64,000 nt of DNA from contig NZ_FXWK01000001.1 of the NCBI RefSeq assembly GCF_900177655.1, positions 1,426,001-1,490,000 on the forward strand, in the 5' to 3' direction. The translations under genes were made by a program, and so were the position numbers. Of the stretch, positions 25,755-35,746 are shown in pieces; position 1 is the first letter of the stretch; every line of letters starts with the position of its first letter. The notes beneath the pieces are model-generated. The model was not told the DNA's origin. It ran no database searches and saw only the letters and a list, made by a program, of their open reading frames with translations. The stretch comes from Devosia lucknowensis. Lineage in GTDB: Bacteria; Pseudomonadota; Alphaproteobacteria; Rhizobiales; Devosiaceae.

Positions 25755-25960
25755 GGTCACTCCCAATTGGCTTTGCTGCCGAGCACTCGGCTTTCGCTAT
25801 GGGACATAGGCGGTTCGGGCCGGCAAATCAACGGCACGCGAAGGGCTGCGACGGCTTGCCCCGCTTTGCATCGTGGACGAAAGCCCTTGCTTTTCTGACC
25901 CGTTCTGGCGCATGAAGCGGCCAACTCTACCCTCCCCATTTCGAGGCAGCGGATTCGCTC

Positions 25961-26725
25961 ATGAACCGTCGACGTAAAATCTATGAGGGCAAGGCCAAGA
26001 TCCTGTTCGAGGGTCCGGAGCCGGGCACTTTGGTTCAGTACTTCAAGGACGACACCACCGCCGGCGACGGCGCGCGCCATGAAGTGATCGATGGCAAGGG
26101 CGTGCTGAACAACCGGATCAGCGAGTTCATTTTCTCCAAGCTGAACGATCTGGGCATCCCGACCCACTTCATCCGCCGCGTCAACATGCGCGAGCAGCTG
26201 ATCAAGGAAGTCGAGATCATTCCGCTCGAGATCATCGTGCGCAACGTGGCCGCCGGCTCGCTGGCCAAGCGCCTGGGCCTCGAGCCCGGCACCCGCCTGC
26301 CCCGTTCGATCATCGAGTTCTGCTACAAGGACGATGCGCTGCACGACCCAATGGTCAGCGAAGAGCACATCACCGCCTTCGGATGGGCCACGCCTGCCGA
26401 GCTCGACGACATCATGAGCCTCGCCGTCCGCATCAACGACTTCCTGACCGGCCTCTTCATGGGCGTCGGCATCCAGCTCGTCGACTTCAAGATCGAGTGT
26501 GGCCGCCTCTATGAAGGCGACCTGATGCGCATCGTGCTCGCAGACGAGATCAGCCCTGATAGCTGCCGCCTGTGGGACGTCAAGACCCGCAACAAGATGG
26601 ACAAGGACCGCTTCCGCGAGAACCTTGGCGGGCTCGTCGAAAACTATCGTGAGGTCGCCCAGCGCCTCGGCATCCTCGTGGAAAACGACAATGCGCTGAC
26701 CACCGGTCCGCGTCTCGTCCAGTAG
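25961..26725 (+). CDS. purC: Phosphoribosylaminoimidazole-succinocarboxamide synthase
   Basis: A 254-residue ATP-dependent ligase joining CAIR and aspartate to form SAICAR. It begins [18 protein letters not shown] and contains the substrate-binding [26 protein letters not shown] and [12 protein letters not shown] elements. All conserved blocks are present and the length is normal for the bacterial form. A 206-base divergent intergenic region (25755-25960) separates it from the DUF1476 gene and should contain both promoters; I see no recognised operator there. purS follows after 16 bases. Confidence 0.98.
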   Translation: MNRRRKIYEGKAKILFEGPEPGTLVQYFKDDTTAGDGARHEVIDGKGVLNNRISEFIFSKLNDLGIPTHFIRRVNMREQLIKEVEIIPLEIIVRNVAAGSLAKRLGLEPGTRLPRSIIEFCYKDDALHDPMVSEEHITAFGWATPAELDDIMSLAVRINDFLTGLFMGVGIQLVDFKIECGRLYEGDLMRIVLADEISPDSCRLWDVKTRNKMDKDRFRENLGGLVENYREVAQRLGILVENDNALTTGPRLVQ

Positions 26726-26741
26726 AATTTAGGAAACTGCC

Positions 26742-26984
26742 ATGAAGGCGCGCGTCACTGTCACGCTCAAGAACGGCGTTCTCGACCCCCAGGGCCAGGC
26801 CATCGAAGGGTCCCTGGCCAGCCTCGGCTTTGGCGGTGTTGCAAATGTGCGACAGGGGAAGGTGTTCGATATCGAGGTGGCCGGAACTGATGCGGAATCC
26901 GCGCGTTCCCAGATCAACGCGATGTGCGAAAAGCTCCTCGCGAACACCGTGATCGAAAACTACTCGGTCGAAATCTCAAATTAA
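26742..26984 (+). CDS. purS: Phosphoribosylformylglycinamidine synthase subunit PurS
   Basis: An 80-residue subunit of the three-part FGAM synthase (PurS-PurQ-PurL), in which it bridges the glutaminase and synthetase. The pattern KARVTVTLKNGVLDPQGQAIEGSLASLGF and VRQGKVFDIEV is typical. TTAGGAAA precedes the ATG. In related genomes purQ usually follows directly; here about 5.1 kb of glycan-type genes separates purS from purQ. Confidence 0.97.
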   Translation: MKARVTVTLKNGVLDPQGQAIEGSLASLGFGGVANVRQGKVFDIEVAGTDAESARSQINAMCEKLLANTVIENYSVEISN

Positions 26985-27038
26985 CGCCTGACGGCTACAA
27001 GCTTATTCGCGCCCTTTTTGGCGCAGGACCGTACGATT

Positions 27039-27125
27039 ATGCGCAAAACCCAGATCGCCCTTTCCGTCATGTTTTTCGCCTCGCTCGGCCTGCTGTTTGC
27101 AGCCTATGCATCGGTGCCGGTCTGA
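27039..27125 (+). CDS. Possible 28-residue single-TM peptide
   Basis: A short ORF encoding MRKTQIALSVMFFASLGLLF plus 8 residues: a basic start followed by one hydrophobic segment, like a small membrane peptide or a bare signal sequence. There is no strong SD. It fills the otherwise empty purS-gtrA interval; coding is unproven. Confidence 0.3.
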   Translation: MRKTQIALSVMFFASLGLLFAAYASVPV

Positions 27126-27180
27126 CTTGACCGGCCGGGCGAAGTAATGCGCTCGGGACATGTTGCCTGACATCGACACA

Positions 27181-27237
27181 GTGACTGTTTATTAAGTCAC
27201 CACCGGCTAGATTCACGTTGAAACACACATACGTGAA
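27181..27237. promoter_or_regulatory. Two inverted repeats upstream of the GtrA gene
   Basis: GTGACT-N8-AGTCAC at 27181-27200 looks like an operator palindrome. TTCACGT-N12-ACGTGAA at 27212-27237 could form a hairpin ending 9 bases before the TTG start of the GtrA gene. No known regulator is matched. Confidence 0.35.
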
Positions 27238-27246
27238 CTGCAAGTC

Positions 27247-27714
27247 TTGGCATCGTTTCCAAAATATCTGATGACCGCCGGCGCAGCCACAGCAGTGGAT
27301 GTCGCACTGGTTCAGATTTGCCTTCAACTGCTGTCGCTCCACCCGTCGATCGCCCTTGCATGTGCAATGTGCGTCGGGGCCGCCGGCGGCATGTCGGTCA
27401 ATTTCTTCCTGTCGCGTCGTTTTGTTTTCGCGTCTGATGGGCGCCGGCCGCACCAGCAGTTCTTGACCTTTTTTGCGGTGTCGCTTTCGACGGCGATGCT
27501 CCGCCTGGCTATCGCCTATGGCCTTGTCTCACTGCTGTCGCTTGCCCTGTTCGCTCCACTTCTCATCTTGCCCGTATCGCTGCCGGCGGAACGGCTCGCC
27601 CATCTGGGTGCGGTGGGGATCGTCACCATTTATTCCTTTCTTGCCCACCGTCACTTTTCCTTCGCCGGCGGCTTTCGGAGCCGTCTGCTGACTCGAACGA
27701 CCATGGTGTCCTGA
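27247..27714 (+). CDS. GtrA family membrane protein
   Basis: A 155-residue protein with four hydrophobic segments (about 8-28, 33-53, 75-97, 105-135) and the GtrA pattern FPKYLMTAGAATAVDVA ... GGMSVNFFLSRRFVF ... HRHFSFA. GtrA proteins are thought to flip or stabilise polyprenyl-linked sugars for surface glycan modification. The TTG at 27247 is taken as start because the conserved FPKYL lies before the first ATG (27271). Its stop overlaps the next ATG (TGATG). It opens the glycan cassette inserted between purS and purQ. Confidence 0.85.
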   Translation: MASFPKYLMTAGAATAVDVALVQICLQLLSLHPSIALACAMCVGAAGGMSVNFFLSRRFVFASDGRRPHQQFLTFFAVSLSTAMLRLAIAYGLVSLLSLALFAPLLILPVSLPAERLAHLGAVGIVTIYSFLAHRHFSFAGGFRSRLLTRTTMVS

Positions 27715-29198
27715 TGCATGTCGAAACCCTCGTCATTGGCGCCGGACCGGCTGGGCTGACCACAGCCTACGAATTGACCAAGGCCGGGCGCAGCGTCGCG
27801 GTGGTGGAAAGAGACCCGATCTATGTCGGCGGCATCTCCCGCACGGTGACCTACAAGGGCTACCGGTTCGACATCGGCGGCCACCGGTTCTTCTCCAAGA
27901 GCGCGGAAGTCGAGGCATGGTGGACTGAAATAATGGGCGACGAGATGCTTCAGCGTCCGCGCTCCAGTCGCATCTACTACAATGGCAAGCTGTTCGATTA
28001 TCCGCTCCGCGCTATGGATGCCCTGACCAAACTCGGCCCGGTGGAAGCCGTGCGCTGCGTGCTGTCCTATGCGTGGGCAAAGATGCGCCCCTATCGCAAT
28101 GTGGTGAGCTTCGAGCAGTGGGTCGTGAACAACTTCGGCCGCCGGCTATTCGAGATTTTCTTCAAGACCTACACCGAGAAGGTCTGGGGCATGAAATGCT
28201 CGGAGATCTCCGCCGACTGGGCCGCCCAGCGCATCAAGGGTCTGAACCTCTACCAGGCGATCATCCAGAGTTTCGGCCTCGGGCGGAAGCCGGAAGGCGG
28301 TGGTGAGATCATCAAGACGCTGATCAACTCCTTCCGCTATCCTCGCCTCGGCCCGGGACAGATGTGGGAGCGCGCCCGGGACAAGATCGTTGCACAGGGC
28401 GGCAAGATGATGATGGGGTCAACCATCACCGATCTCAGCCAGCACGCGGCGACCGGCCAGTGGGTCGCCATCGTCACGGATGCCACAGGCCGCGAGACCA
28501 AGGTCACCGCAGACCATCTGGTGTCGACCGCCGCGATCAACGAACTGGTCCGCATGCTTGGCGCCGATGGCGAACCCGACATGCAGCAGGCTACATCAGG
28601 CCTGCGCTACCGCGACTTCCTCATCGTCGGCCTGATCATGCGCGGCAAGGAAAGCTTCGACGACAACTGGATTTATATCCACGATCCCAACGTGAAGGTG
28701 GGCAGGATCCAGAACTTCAAATCCTGGTCGCCCGACATGGTGCCCGATCCGGACACCGCCTGCTACGGCATGGAATACTTCTGCAATGCCGGAGACGATA
28801 CCTGGGCCATGAGCGATGCCGATCTCATCGCCCGCGCCAAGGCGGAAATCGGCAAGCTCGGCCTGGCACGGGCCGAGGACATCATCGACGGCGCGGTGGT
28901 TCGCCAGCCCAAGGCCTACCCTGTCTATGACGACACCTACAAGGTGCATGTCGACACGATTACCGAAGGCCTTGAAGCGCGTTTCCGCAACCTGCATCTG
29001 GCGGGCCGGAACGGCATGCACAAGTACAACAACCAGGACCATGCCATGATGACGGGCATGCTCACGGCAAGAAATATCATCGCTGGCTCCATCGCCTATG
29101 ACGTCTGGACCGTCAACGAAGACGCGGAATACCACGAGGGTGGCAATGCCGGAACTGACAGGATCGAAGACCGCCTGGTTCCGCGACGCGTCGCCTGA
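27714..29198 (+). CDS. FAD-dependent oxidoreductase, UDP-galactopyranose mutase-like
   Basis: A 494-residue flavoprotein. The N-terminus has the dinucleotide-binding motif VIGAGPAGLTTAYELTKAG, and GYRFDIGGHRFFSKS, NFGRRLFEIFFKTYTEKVWG and the C-terminal LHLAGRNGMHKYNNQDHAMMTG resemble UDP-galactopyranose mutase-like and protoporphyrinogen-oxidase-like amine oxidases often found in sugar clusters. It probably acts on a nucleotide sugar or lipid-linked intermediate in the cytoplasm; the reaction is not established. It is coupled to the GtrA gene upstream and overlaps the next gene. Confidence 0.85.
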   Translation: MHVETLVIGAGPAGLTTAYELTKAGRSVAVVERDPIYVGGISRTVTYKGYRFDIGGHRFFSKSAEVEAWWTEIMGDEMLQRPRSSRIYYNGKLFDYPLRAMDALTKLGPVEAVRCVLSYAWAKMRPYRNVVSFEQWVVNNFGRRLFEIFFKTYTEKVWGMKCSEISADWAAQRIKGLNLYQAIIQSFGLGRKPEGGGEIIKTLINSFRYPRLGPGQMWERARDKIVAQGGKMMMGSTITDLSQHAATGQWVAIVTDATGRETKVTADHLVSTAAINELVRMLGADGEPDMQQATSGLRYRDFLIVGLIMRGKESFDDNWIYIHDPNVKVGRIQNFKSWSPDMVPDPDTACYGMEYFCNAGDDTWAMSDADLIARAKAEIGKLGLARAEDIIDGAVVRQPKAYPVYDDTYKVHVDTITEGLEARFRNLHLAGRNGMHKYNNQDHAMMTGMLTARNIIAGSIAYDVWTVNEDAEYHEGGNAGTDRIEDRLVPRRVA

Positions 29199-30546
29199 CC
29201 GGACCGATAGTCCCGCGCAGCCCAGCAAGGCGGACACTGTCGTCGCCGTCGCGGCGGTGATCATCTACGCCGTGCTGCAGGTGGCTCTGGTGGTCACGCA
29301 CGACGCGTGGGTCGATGAAGCCCAGGCTTGGCTGCTCGCCACGCGGCTCACCAATCCGCTCGATCTGTTGATCCTGCCGGGCGAAGGTCATCCGCCCCTC
29401 TGGCATTGGCTGCTCCGAGCACTGTCGACTGTGCTGGACTTCAATCAGGCGCGCTACCTTAATACCGGCGTTGCCGTGCTCAATGCCATACTGCTCTACC
29501 GTCTGCTGCGCGGCGAAGTCATGCTGCTCTTGCTGATGCTCTTCAGCTTCGCCGTGCTGCAATATTGGGGCTACCACTTTCGCCCCTATCCGCTGATCTT
29601 CACCTGCGTCATCTCCGCCCTGCTGCTCGATCGCGCCGGCCGCCCGCTCACCTCGACCTGGGTCCTGGCGATGGCCTGCGGACTACACTTCTTCTGCGGC
29701 CTGTTCTTCGCCTTCTGGCTGGTCTGGCAGGTGAGCAAGGGCACGCCCGCAGTAAGGCTCCTCGCCCCTGCAGTCGTTGCCGCGCTGTTTGGTCTCTCCG
29801 CCGTCCTGTCGGGTCTGGGCAATCCAACTGCAGGTCCGGAGACCGGCGAACTGCTGACGGACACATTCCACCTTCTGAGCTGGGCCGTCATGCTCGAGCC
29901 GATCCGCGGACCGATCACGGCCTTCATCATAGTCGCGGCGCTGACCCTCGCGCTCCGAGATCGGCCAGTGCTGCTGATCACGCTGCTTGCCCTGCTCGTA
30001 AGCTTTTCCGTCGCCGCAGGACTGATCTATGGGCGATCGCCTTGGCACGCGGCGTTCCAGACCATGCTGTGTTTCATCGCTTTTATGGCGGCAGGCATGA
30101 ACCGTTGGCGGCGCTGGGTGATGATCGGACTGCTGGCGCCACAGGTCGCGGTGGGCCTCGTGGTGGTTACCCAGCGTCTCAGCGAACCGGCCTGGGCCAA
30201 GGATGACCTCTATTCGCTTGTCCGCGCCGATGCCGGCGCCGGCTTCGATCCGGAAACCGACCTCGTCGGCTGGCCGGATATGGCCATTCCCGAATGGGCC
30301 GCCGAAAACGGCATTCGCATGATCAACGGCAATAACGGGCAACTCGCCGATGCCATCGTGTGGCGGGACCACGAACCGGACATGGTGGCCCCTTCGGTGA
30401 TGGCAAGGGCAAGGCCGTTCTGGCTCATCTGCATCAAATGCGGTCCCGTGATCCAGGCCCTGAAGGCCGAGGGCGCCACTCCCGTGGAGATCGGCGAAAA
30501 GACGAGCATAGACTTCTACGATGCCTCGGCGTTTCGCATTGAATAG
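29146..30546 (+). CDS. Polytopic membrane protein, GT39/ArnT-like glycosyltransferase candidate
   Basis: About 466 residues with roughly ten hydrophobic segments between residues 35 and 350, followed by a soluble C-terminal domain of about 100 residues. After TM1 the loop carries DAWVDEAQAWLLA and GHPPLWHWLLR; the acidic DE pair in the first periplasmic loop and the HPP motif resemble GT-C glycosyltransferases using polyprenyl-phosphate sugars. Family-level similarity is weak, so this is inferred from topology, motifs and the neighbours. The ATG at 29146 follows GAGGG and lies 53 bases inside the upstream gene. Confidence 0.7.
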   Translation: MPELTGSKTAWFRDASPDRTDSPAQPSKADTVVAVAAVIIYAVLQVALVVTHDAWVDEAQAWLLATRLTNPLDLLILPGEGHPPLWHWLLRALSTVLDFNQARYLNTGVAVLNAILLYRLLRGEVMLLLLMLFSFAVLQYWGYHFRPYPLIFTCVISALLLDRAGRPLTSTWVLAMACGLHFFCGLFFAFWLVWQVSKGTPAVRLLAPAVVAALFGLSAVLSGLGNPTAGPETGELLTDTFHLLSWAVMLEPIRGPITAFIIVAALTLALRDRPVLLITLLALLVSFSVAAGLIYGRSPWHAAFQTMLCFIAFMAAGMNRWRRWVMIGLLAPQVAVGLVVVTQRLSEPAWAKDDLYSLVRADAGAGFDPETDLVGWPDMAIPEWAAENGIRMINGNNGQLADAIVWRDHEPDMVAPSVMARARPFWLICIKCGPVIQALKAEGATPVEIGEKTSIDFYDASAFRIE

Positions 30547-30662
30547 AACAGCGCAAGATTTTCCTTACCAAGCCGAAGCATTTGTGCCGGTCTTGCGCCG
30601 CGTTTAACTCCGACGGATCGGGTTCGGGTCTAGGGTCTTTGCAACCGAAGACGGGAACCATC

Positions 30663-31736
30663 ATGCAGACCACCACATCCAGGCTCGACTGGGTGGATAT
30701 GGCCAAGGGCCTCTCCATCTTTCTGGTCGTCACCATGTACTGCGCCGCCAGTGTCGGCGAGGACACCGGCCAGGCCGGTTTCCTGCACTGGACCATCGCA
30801 TTCGCCATGCCCTTCCGCATGCCGGAATTCTTTCTGCTCTCGGGCCTGTTTCTGACGCAGGTGATTGGCCGCCCTTGGAAGGCCTACGCCGACCGCCGCG
30901 TCGTGCATTACCTCTATTTCTACGCCCTTTGGGCAGTCATCCACATCCTGTTCAAGGAAGCGCTGATCGGCCGGGACTTTGGCGGCGCGGCGACGTCGCT
31001 GGCCTGGGCGCTGGTGGAGCCCTATGGCGTCCTGTGGTTCATATACATGCTTGCGGTATTCGGCCTCGTCTGCAAATTCCTGCACGAGATCAAGGCGCCG
31101 ATGTGGGGCGTGCTTGCTGTGGCCGCCATCCTGCAGATGGCCGATATCCACACTGGTAGCTACCTCGTCGACCAGTCTGCCGAATACTTCGTCTACTTCT
31201 ATGCAGGCGCTGTCTTCGCGCCGCATATCTTCACGCTGGCGGAGTGGTCGTCCAGCCATGTGCTGGCCGCGCTCGGCGTTCTGGCCATCTGGGCGATCAT
31301 CAACGCCGTCACCGTCTTCTCGCCGGGCTTCCGCATGGATCCCGTGCATATCCAGATGGGATGGGGCGCCCTCCCCGGCATCCACCTGGTCATGGCGCTG
31401 GCCGGCGCGGGCGCTATCTGCATGGTCGCCGCCACGCTGACCCGCCTGCCGTTCATGGACTGGCTGCGCTGGATGGGCTCCAAGTCGCTGGTGATCTACG
31501 TCGCCTTCGTGCTGCCCATGGGTGTCGCCCGCACCATACTGCTGCGCCTGGGCATCGAAGAGGTCAACCTCGTGAGCCTGCTGACCATGGTCGTGGCGAT
31601 CACCGCACCGCTGATCCTGTGGTGGCTCACCGAGCGCACCGGGTTCGGCCGGTTCCTGTTCGAACGCCCCGCCTGGGCCCATCTGCCCGGAACCGGTCGC
31701 GCGCCGGCACCGCCAAAGGCGGTTCCCGCCGAATGA
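30663..31736 (+). CDS. Acyltransferase family membrane protein (acyltransferase 3 type)
   Basis: A 357-residue inner membrane protein with about ten TM segments. The N-terminal SRLDWVDMAKGLSIFLVV and PFRMPEFFLLSGLF match the acyltransferase-3/OpgC-YcfT pattern, in which the early Arg/Asp and later Ser-Gly-Phe region serve acyl transfer to sugars. Related proteins O-acetylate or succinylate surface glycans. The last 25 residues are a Pro/Ala-rich tail. It ends the glycan cassette and is followed by a strong terminator, so purQ must have its own promoter. Confidence 0.85.
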   Translation: MQTTTSRLDWVDMAKGLSIFLVVTMYCAASVGEDTGQAGFLHWTIAFAMPFRMPEFFLLSGLFLTQVIGRPWKAYADRRVVHYLYFYALWAVIHILFKEALIGRDFGGAATSLAWALVEPYGVLWFIYMLAVFGLVCKFLHEIKAPMWGVLAVAAILQMADIHTGSYLVDQSAEYFVYFYAGAVFAPHIFTLAEWSSSHVLAALGVLAIWAIINAVTVFSPGFRMDPVHIQMGWGALPGIHLVMALAGAGAICMVAATLTRLPFMDWLRWMGSKSLVIYVAFVLPMGVARTILLRLGIEEVNLVSLLTMVVAITAPLILWWLTERTGFGRFLFERPAWAHLPGTGRAPAPPKAVPAE

Positions 31737-31737
31737 C

Positions 31738-31772
31738 AAAAGGGCCGGTCCATGGACCGGCCCTTTCTTTGT
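31738..31772. terminator. Bidirectional rho-independent terminator
   Basis: AGGGCCGGTCCATGGACCGGCCCT palindrome halves at 31741-31752 and 31753-31764 followed by TTCTTTG and preceded by ACAAA. It separates the glycan cassette from the convergent small ORF. Confidence 0.85.
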
Positions 31773-31785
31773 AAGTGGCGGACGT

Positions 31786-31941
31786 TCAATCCGGTGTCCG
31801 GAAGATGTTCGGCACGATCGGGCGGATGCGCGGGCGCGTAGCCGGACGCGAAATCGGATCGAGGTCGGACACCAGGTGCGGTTTGCCGTCGGCACCGCGA
31901 ATGGTCATGGGTTTGCCCGGTGGCGGGTTCGACGATTGCAT
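31786..31941 (-). CDS. Small basic Pro-rich protein (51 aa)
   Basis: A 51-residue protein (MQSSNPPPGKPMTIRGADGK, ends IFRTPD) rich in Pro and Arg with no hydrophobic core. AAGGA lies 6-7 bases before the ATG. Function unknown; probably disordered. It converges on the glycan cassette terminator and is divergent from purQ; the 176 bases between its start and purQ should hold the purQ promoter. Confidence 0.6.
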   Translation of the reverse strand: MQSSNPPPGKPMTIRGADGKPHLVSDLDPISRPATRPRIRPIVPNIFRTPD

Positions 31942-32117
31942 GGGATGTCCTTCGCGCTGATTTGTGCAGTCGCAACGGCACCACACGCGCATCGTTCCGA
32001 CATTTCCTCGATTGTCCGTTCGCATTTCCCACGCTCCGAAAGCAGGAGGCCTTGCCTTTTCGAGCAAGACTCACCAAAAGGGCCTCGCGCATCCCTGACA
32101 GACAGAAGGATTGACCG

Positions 32118-32786
32118 ATGAAGGCCGCCGTCATCGTGTTTCCGGGCCTCAATCGCGACCGCGACATGATCGCGGCGCTGACCAAGATCGGGGGCGAAAA
32201 GCCTGCCGTCGTCTGGCACCAGGATGCGGATATCCCCCAAGCCGACCTGATCGTGATCCCCGGAGGCTTCTCCTACGGCGACTACCTGCGCTGCGGCGCC
32301 ATCGCCGCCCGCTCGCCGATCATGGACAAGGTGCGCGAGCGCGCCGCCCAAGGCGTCAAGGTTCTCGGCGTCTGCAACGGCTTCCAGATCCTGATCGAGG
32401 CCGGCCTGCTGCCCGGCGCCCTGATGCGCAATACCTCGCTCAAATTTGTCTGCCGCGAAGTCAAGCTCGAGGTCGCCAATGCCGGGACGGACTTCACCAG
32501 CGGCTATACCAAGGGCCAGATCATCCGCTGCCCGGTCGCCCATCACGATGGCAATTACTTCGCCGACGCCGAGACTCTGAAGCGTATCGAGGACAATGGC
32601 CAGGTCGCCTTCCGCTATGCCGAAGGCACCAATCCGAACGGCTCGATCAACGACATCGCCGGCGTCTTCAACGAGGGCAAGAACGTCCTCGGCCTCATGC
32701 CGCATCCGGAAAACCTCATCGAGGCTGCCCATGGCGGCAGCGATGGCCGGGCCCTGTTCGCTGCCGCGCTCAAGCAGGTGGCGTAA
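32118..32786 (+). CDS. purQ: Phosphoribosylformylglycinamidine synthase subunit PurQ
   Basis: A 222-residue class I glutamine amidotransferase that feeds ammonia to PurL. The triad is visible: Cys86 in [10 protein letters not shown] and His/Glu in [10 protein letters not shown] near the C-terminus. AGAAGGA lies upstream of the ATG. It is separated from purS by the glycan cassette and from purL by a small membrane protein gene; both gaps depart from the compact order usual in the group. Confidence 0.98.
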   Translation: MKAAVIVFPGLNRDRDMIAALTKIGGEKPAVVWHQDADIPQADLIVIPGGFSYGDYLRCGAIAARSPIMDKVRERAAQGVKVLGVCNGFQILIEAGLLPGALMRNTSLKFVCREVKLEVANAGTDFTSGYTKGQIIRCPVAHHDGNYFADAETLKRIEDNGQVAFRYAEGTNPNGSINDIAGVFNEGKNVLGLMPHPENLIEAAHGGSDGRALFAAALKQVA

Positions 32787-32796
32787 CGACGCAAAC

Positions 32797-33435
32797 ATGC
32801 TGAACCGCGCGCTGACATGGGCTGGGTTGGTGATCGGAATTGCCGGCCTCGTGCTGCAGTTCAGCATTTCCATGCCCGACCTGATCGCGAACGGTCGCGA
32901 TGTGCCGGGCGCGCTCGGGCACTTCTTCTCGTACTACACCGTGCTCAACAACATCGCCCTCGTGCTGGTCTACCTCTCGGCGGTGACGCATGCAGGCTGG
33001 CTCGAATTGTTTCGAAGCCCCCTCGTGCGCGGCATCATGGCGGCGAACATCGCGCTTGTCGGGCTGTATGTCTTCTTCGTGCTGCGCTTCCTGCAGACGC
33101 TCGAAGGCGCTTTTTTCGTCGCCGACGCGATGCTGCACTATGTCGCGCCAGTTCTCTACGTCGTGTGGTGGACGGTGACCCAGCGCCATGGTGCGCTGCG
33201 CTGGACGCACCTGCCGCTCATGCTCCTGCCGACGCTGATCTACTTCGTCTATGCGATGGCGCGTGGTGCCTGGGTTCAGGAATATCCCTATCCCATCCTC
33301 AACGCCGTTGAACTCGGCTATCGCCAGGTCGGCATCAACGCCCTCTACATGACCGTTTTCCTCGCGGTGCTGGCGCTGGTCGCCATCGCTGCCGATCGCT
33401 TTCTTGCCCGAACCTCCCGGACAGTCCCGCAATGA
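32797..33435 (+). CDS. Pr6Pr family six-TM membrane protein
   Basis: A 212-residue protein with six predicted TM segments. The pattern [45 protein letters not shown] and [14 protein letters not shown] matches the Pr6Pr family of unknown function. It lies 10 bases after purQ and its stop overlaps the purL ATG (ATGA), so it is embedded in the purQ-purL transcript although no purine role is known for the family. Confidence 0.85.
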   Translation: MLNRALTWAGLVIGIAGLVLQFSISMPDLIANGRDVPGALGHFFSYYTVLNNIALVLVYLSAVTHAGWLELFRSPLVRGIMAANIALVGLYVFFVLRFLQTLEGAFFVADAMLHYVAPVLYVVWWTVTQRHGALRWTHLPLMLLPTLIYFVYAMARGAWVQEYPYPILNAVELGYRQVGINALYMTVFLAVLALVAIAADRFLARTSRTVPQ

Positions 33436-35657
33436 CCCTTCGCAACGATCCTGCCATCACTCCCGATCTCGTCGCCAGCCACGGCCTCAAGCCCGACGAG
33501 TACCAGAAGATCCTCGATCTGATCGGCCGTGAGCCGACCTATACCGAGCTGGGCATCTTCTCGGCGATGTGGAACGAGCATTGCTCCTACAAGAGCTCGA
33601 AAAAGTGGCTGCGTACTCTGCCGACCAGCGGTCCGCGTGTCATCCAGGGCCCAGGCGAGAATGCCGGTGTCGTTGATATCGGCGATGGCCAGGCCGTGGT
33701 CTTCAAGATGGAGTCGCACAACCACCCGTCCTATATCGAGCCCTACCAGGGCGCGGCAACCGGCGTGGGCGGCATCCTGCGCGACGTCTTTACCATGGGC
33801 GCGCGCCCGGTCGCGGCGATGAACGCGCTGCGCTTCGGCTCGCCCGACCATGAAAAGACCCGCCACCTCGTCAATGGCGTCGTCGCCGGCGTCGGTGGCT
33901 ACGGCAATTCGTTCGGCGTGCCGACGGTAGCCGGCGAAGTCGAGTTCGATGCTCGCTACAATGGCAACAATCTGGTCAATGCCTTCGCCGCCGGCCTCGC
34001 CGATACCGACAAGATCTTCTACTCCAAGGCCGAAGGCGTTGGCCTTCCGGTGGTCTATCTCGGCGCCAAGACCGGCCGCGACGGCGTCGGCGGCGCCACC
34101 ATGGCGTCCGCGGAATTCGGCGACGACATCGAGGAAAAGCGTCCCACCGTCCAGGTCGGCGACCCCTTCACCGAAAAGCGCCTGCTCGAAGCCTGCCTTG
34201 AACTGATGGCCACCGGCGCCGTCATCGCCATTCAGGACATGGGTGCCGCGGGCCTGACCTGCTCGGCCGTGGAAATGGGCGCCAAGGGCGACCTCGGCAT
34301 CGAGCTCGATCTCGACAAGGTGCCGGTGCGCGAAACGCACATGACCGCCTATGAAATGATGCTTTCGGAATCGCAGGAGCGCATGCTCATGGTGCTGCAT
34401 CCCGAAAAGGAACCGGAAGCCCGCAAGGTCTTCGAGAAGTGGGAATTGGACTTCGCCACGGTCGGCAAGACCACCGACGACTTGCGGTTCCGCGTGCTCT
34501 GGCAGGGCACCGAAGTCGCCAACCTGCCGATCAAGGAACTGGGCGACGAGGCCCCGGAATACGACCGCCCCTGGACCGAGCCCAGGACGCCCGTCGCACT
34601 TGCGCCGTCCGACGTCCCGCAGATGGACATCGCCGAAGCGCTGATGGCGCTGGTCGGCGGACACCACTGTTCCTCGCGCCGCTGGGTCTACGAGCAGTAT
34701 GATACGCTGATCCAGGGCAATACCATGCAGCGGCCCGGCGGTGATGCCGGCGTTATCCGCGTCGATGGCCACGACACCAAGGGCCTGGCCTTCACCTCCG
34801 ACGTCAATCCGCGCTACTGCGAGGCCAATCCCTATGAGGGCGGCAAGCAGGCGGTCGCCGAAGCTTGGCGCAATCTCACCGCCACAGGCGCCGAACCGCT
34901 GGCAGCCACCGACAATCTCAACTTCGGCAATCCCGAACGTCCTGAAATCATGGGACAGTTCGTCAAGGCCGTCGAAGGCATCGGCGACGCCTGCCGTGCC
35001 CTCGACTTCCCGATCGTCTCGGGCAACGTCTCGCTCTACAACGAGACCAATGGCCGGGGCATCCTGCCCACGCCGACCATCGGCGGCGTCGGTCTGCTTC
35101 CCGAGTGGGAAAAGAGCGTCGGCATCGGCTTCGTCGCGGAAGGCCAGCCAATCCTCTTGATCGGGGGTCCGGCCCGGCGCGGCACGCATCTGGGCCAGTC
35201 GATCTACCTGCGCGATCTTTTCGACCGTCGGGACGGCGACGCCCCACATGTCGACCTCGCTGCCGAACGCAAGACCGGCGACTTCGTGCGCAAGCTGATC
35301 CGCTCCGGCGTGGTTACGGCATGCCATGACCTTAGCGATGGCGGCCTGGGCATCGCTCTCGCTGAGATGTCGATGGCCGGAGGCATCGGCGCCACCGTGA
35401 CCGATGTCGACGGCAACGATCCGGTCCTCACCTTCTTCGGTGAAGATCAGGGCCGGTACCTCGTCACTCTCGACCTCGACCCACAGGGCGACGAAATCGC
35501 CCGCCTGTGGCAGGACGCCGAGGCGCTGGGTGTCTTCGCACCGTGGATCGGCACCACCGGCGGCACGACGCTGACGCTGGGCGCGGCAACGCCGGTTTCG
35601 GTCGCCGCCCTCAAGGTCGCGCACGAGACGTGGTTCCCCAGCTATATGAACGGCTAG
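33432..35657 (+). CDS. purL: Phosphoribosylformylglycinamidine synthase subunit PurL
   Basis: A 741-residue ATP-dependent synthetase making FGAM from FGAR with ammonia from PurQ. Duplicated AIR-synthase-type halves are seen. Landmarks: [15 protein letters not shown] (catalytic His region), [39 protein letters not shown], and in the second half [16 protein letters not shown]. Length is that of the small PurL of the three-subunit complex. It is coupled to the Pr6Pr gene upstream. Confidence 0.98.
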   Translation: MTLRNDPAITPDLVASHGLKPDEYQKILDLIGREPTYTELGIFSAMWNEHCSYKSSKKWLRTLPTSGPRVIQGPGENAGVVDIGDGQAVVFKMESHNHPSYIEPYQGAATGVGGILRDVFTMGARPVAAMNALRFGSPDHEKTRHLVNGVVAGVGGYGNSFGVPTVAGEVEFDARYNGNNLVNAFAAGLADTDKIFYSKAEGVGLPVVYLGAKTGRDGVGGATMASAEFGDDIEEKRPTVQVGDPFTEKRLLEACLELMATGAVIAIQDMGAAGLTCSAVEMGAKGDLGIELDLDKVPVRETHMTAYEMMLSESQERMLMVLHPEKEPEARKVFEKWELDFATVGKTTDDLRFRVLWQGTEVANLPIKELGDEAPEYDRPWTEPRTPVALAPSDVPQMDIAEALMALVGGHHCSSRRWVYEQYDTLIQGNTMQRPGGDAGVIRVDGHDTKGLAFTSDVNPRYCEANPYEGGKQAVAEAWRNLTATGAEPLAATDNLNFGNPERPEIMGQFVKAVEGIGDACRALDFPIVSGNVSLYNETNGRGILPTPTIGGVGLLPEWEKSVGIGFVAEGQPILLIGGPARRGTHLGQSIYLRDLFDRRDGDAPHVDLAAERKTGDFVRKLIRSGVVTACHDLSDGGLGIALAEMSMAGGIGATVTDVDGNDPVLTFFGEDQGRYLVTLDLDPQGDEIARLWQDAEALGVFAPWIGTTGGTTLTLGAATPVSVAALKVAHETWFPSYMNG

Positions 35658-35746
35658 GCTGGCAATTCACTGCCCCTGCCATATGATCGCCGTTCTTTGG
35701 GGCGCTTTGCTCACCCCATGGAACGGCGTTTTTTCTGGAGTATGCG

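Noticed and set aside
33345..35624. 759-codon open frame opposite purL
   Set aside because: Shadow of purL, which has all its conserved motifs.
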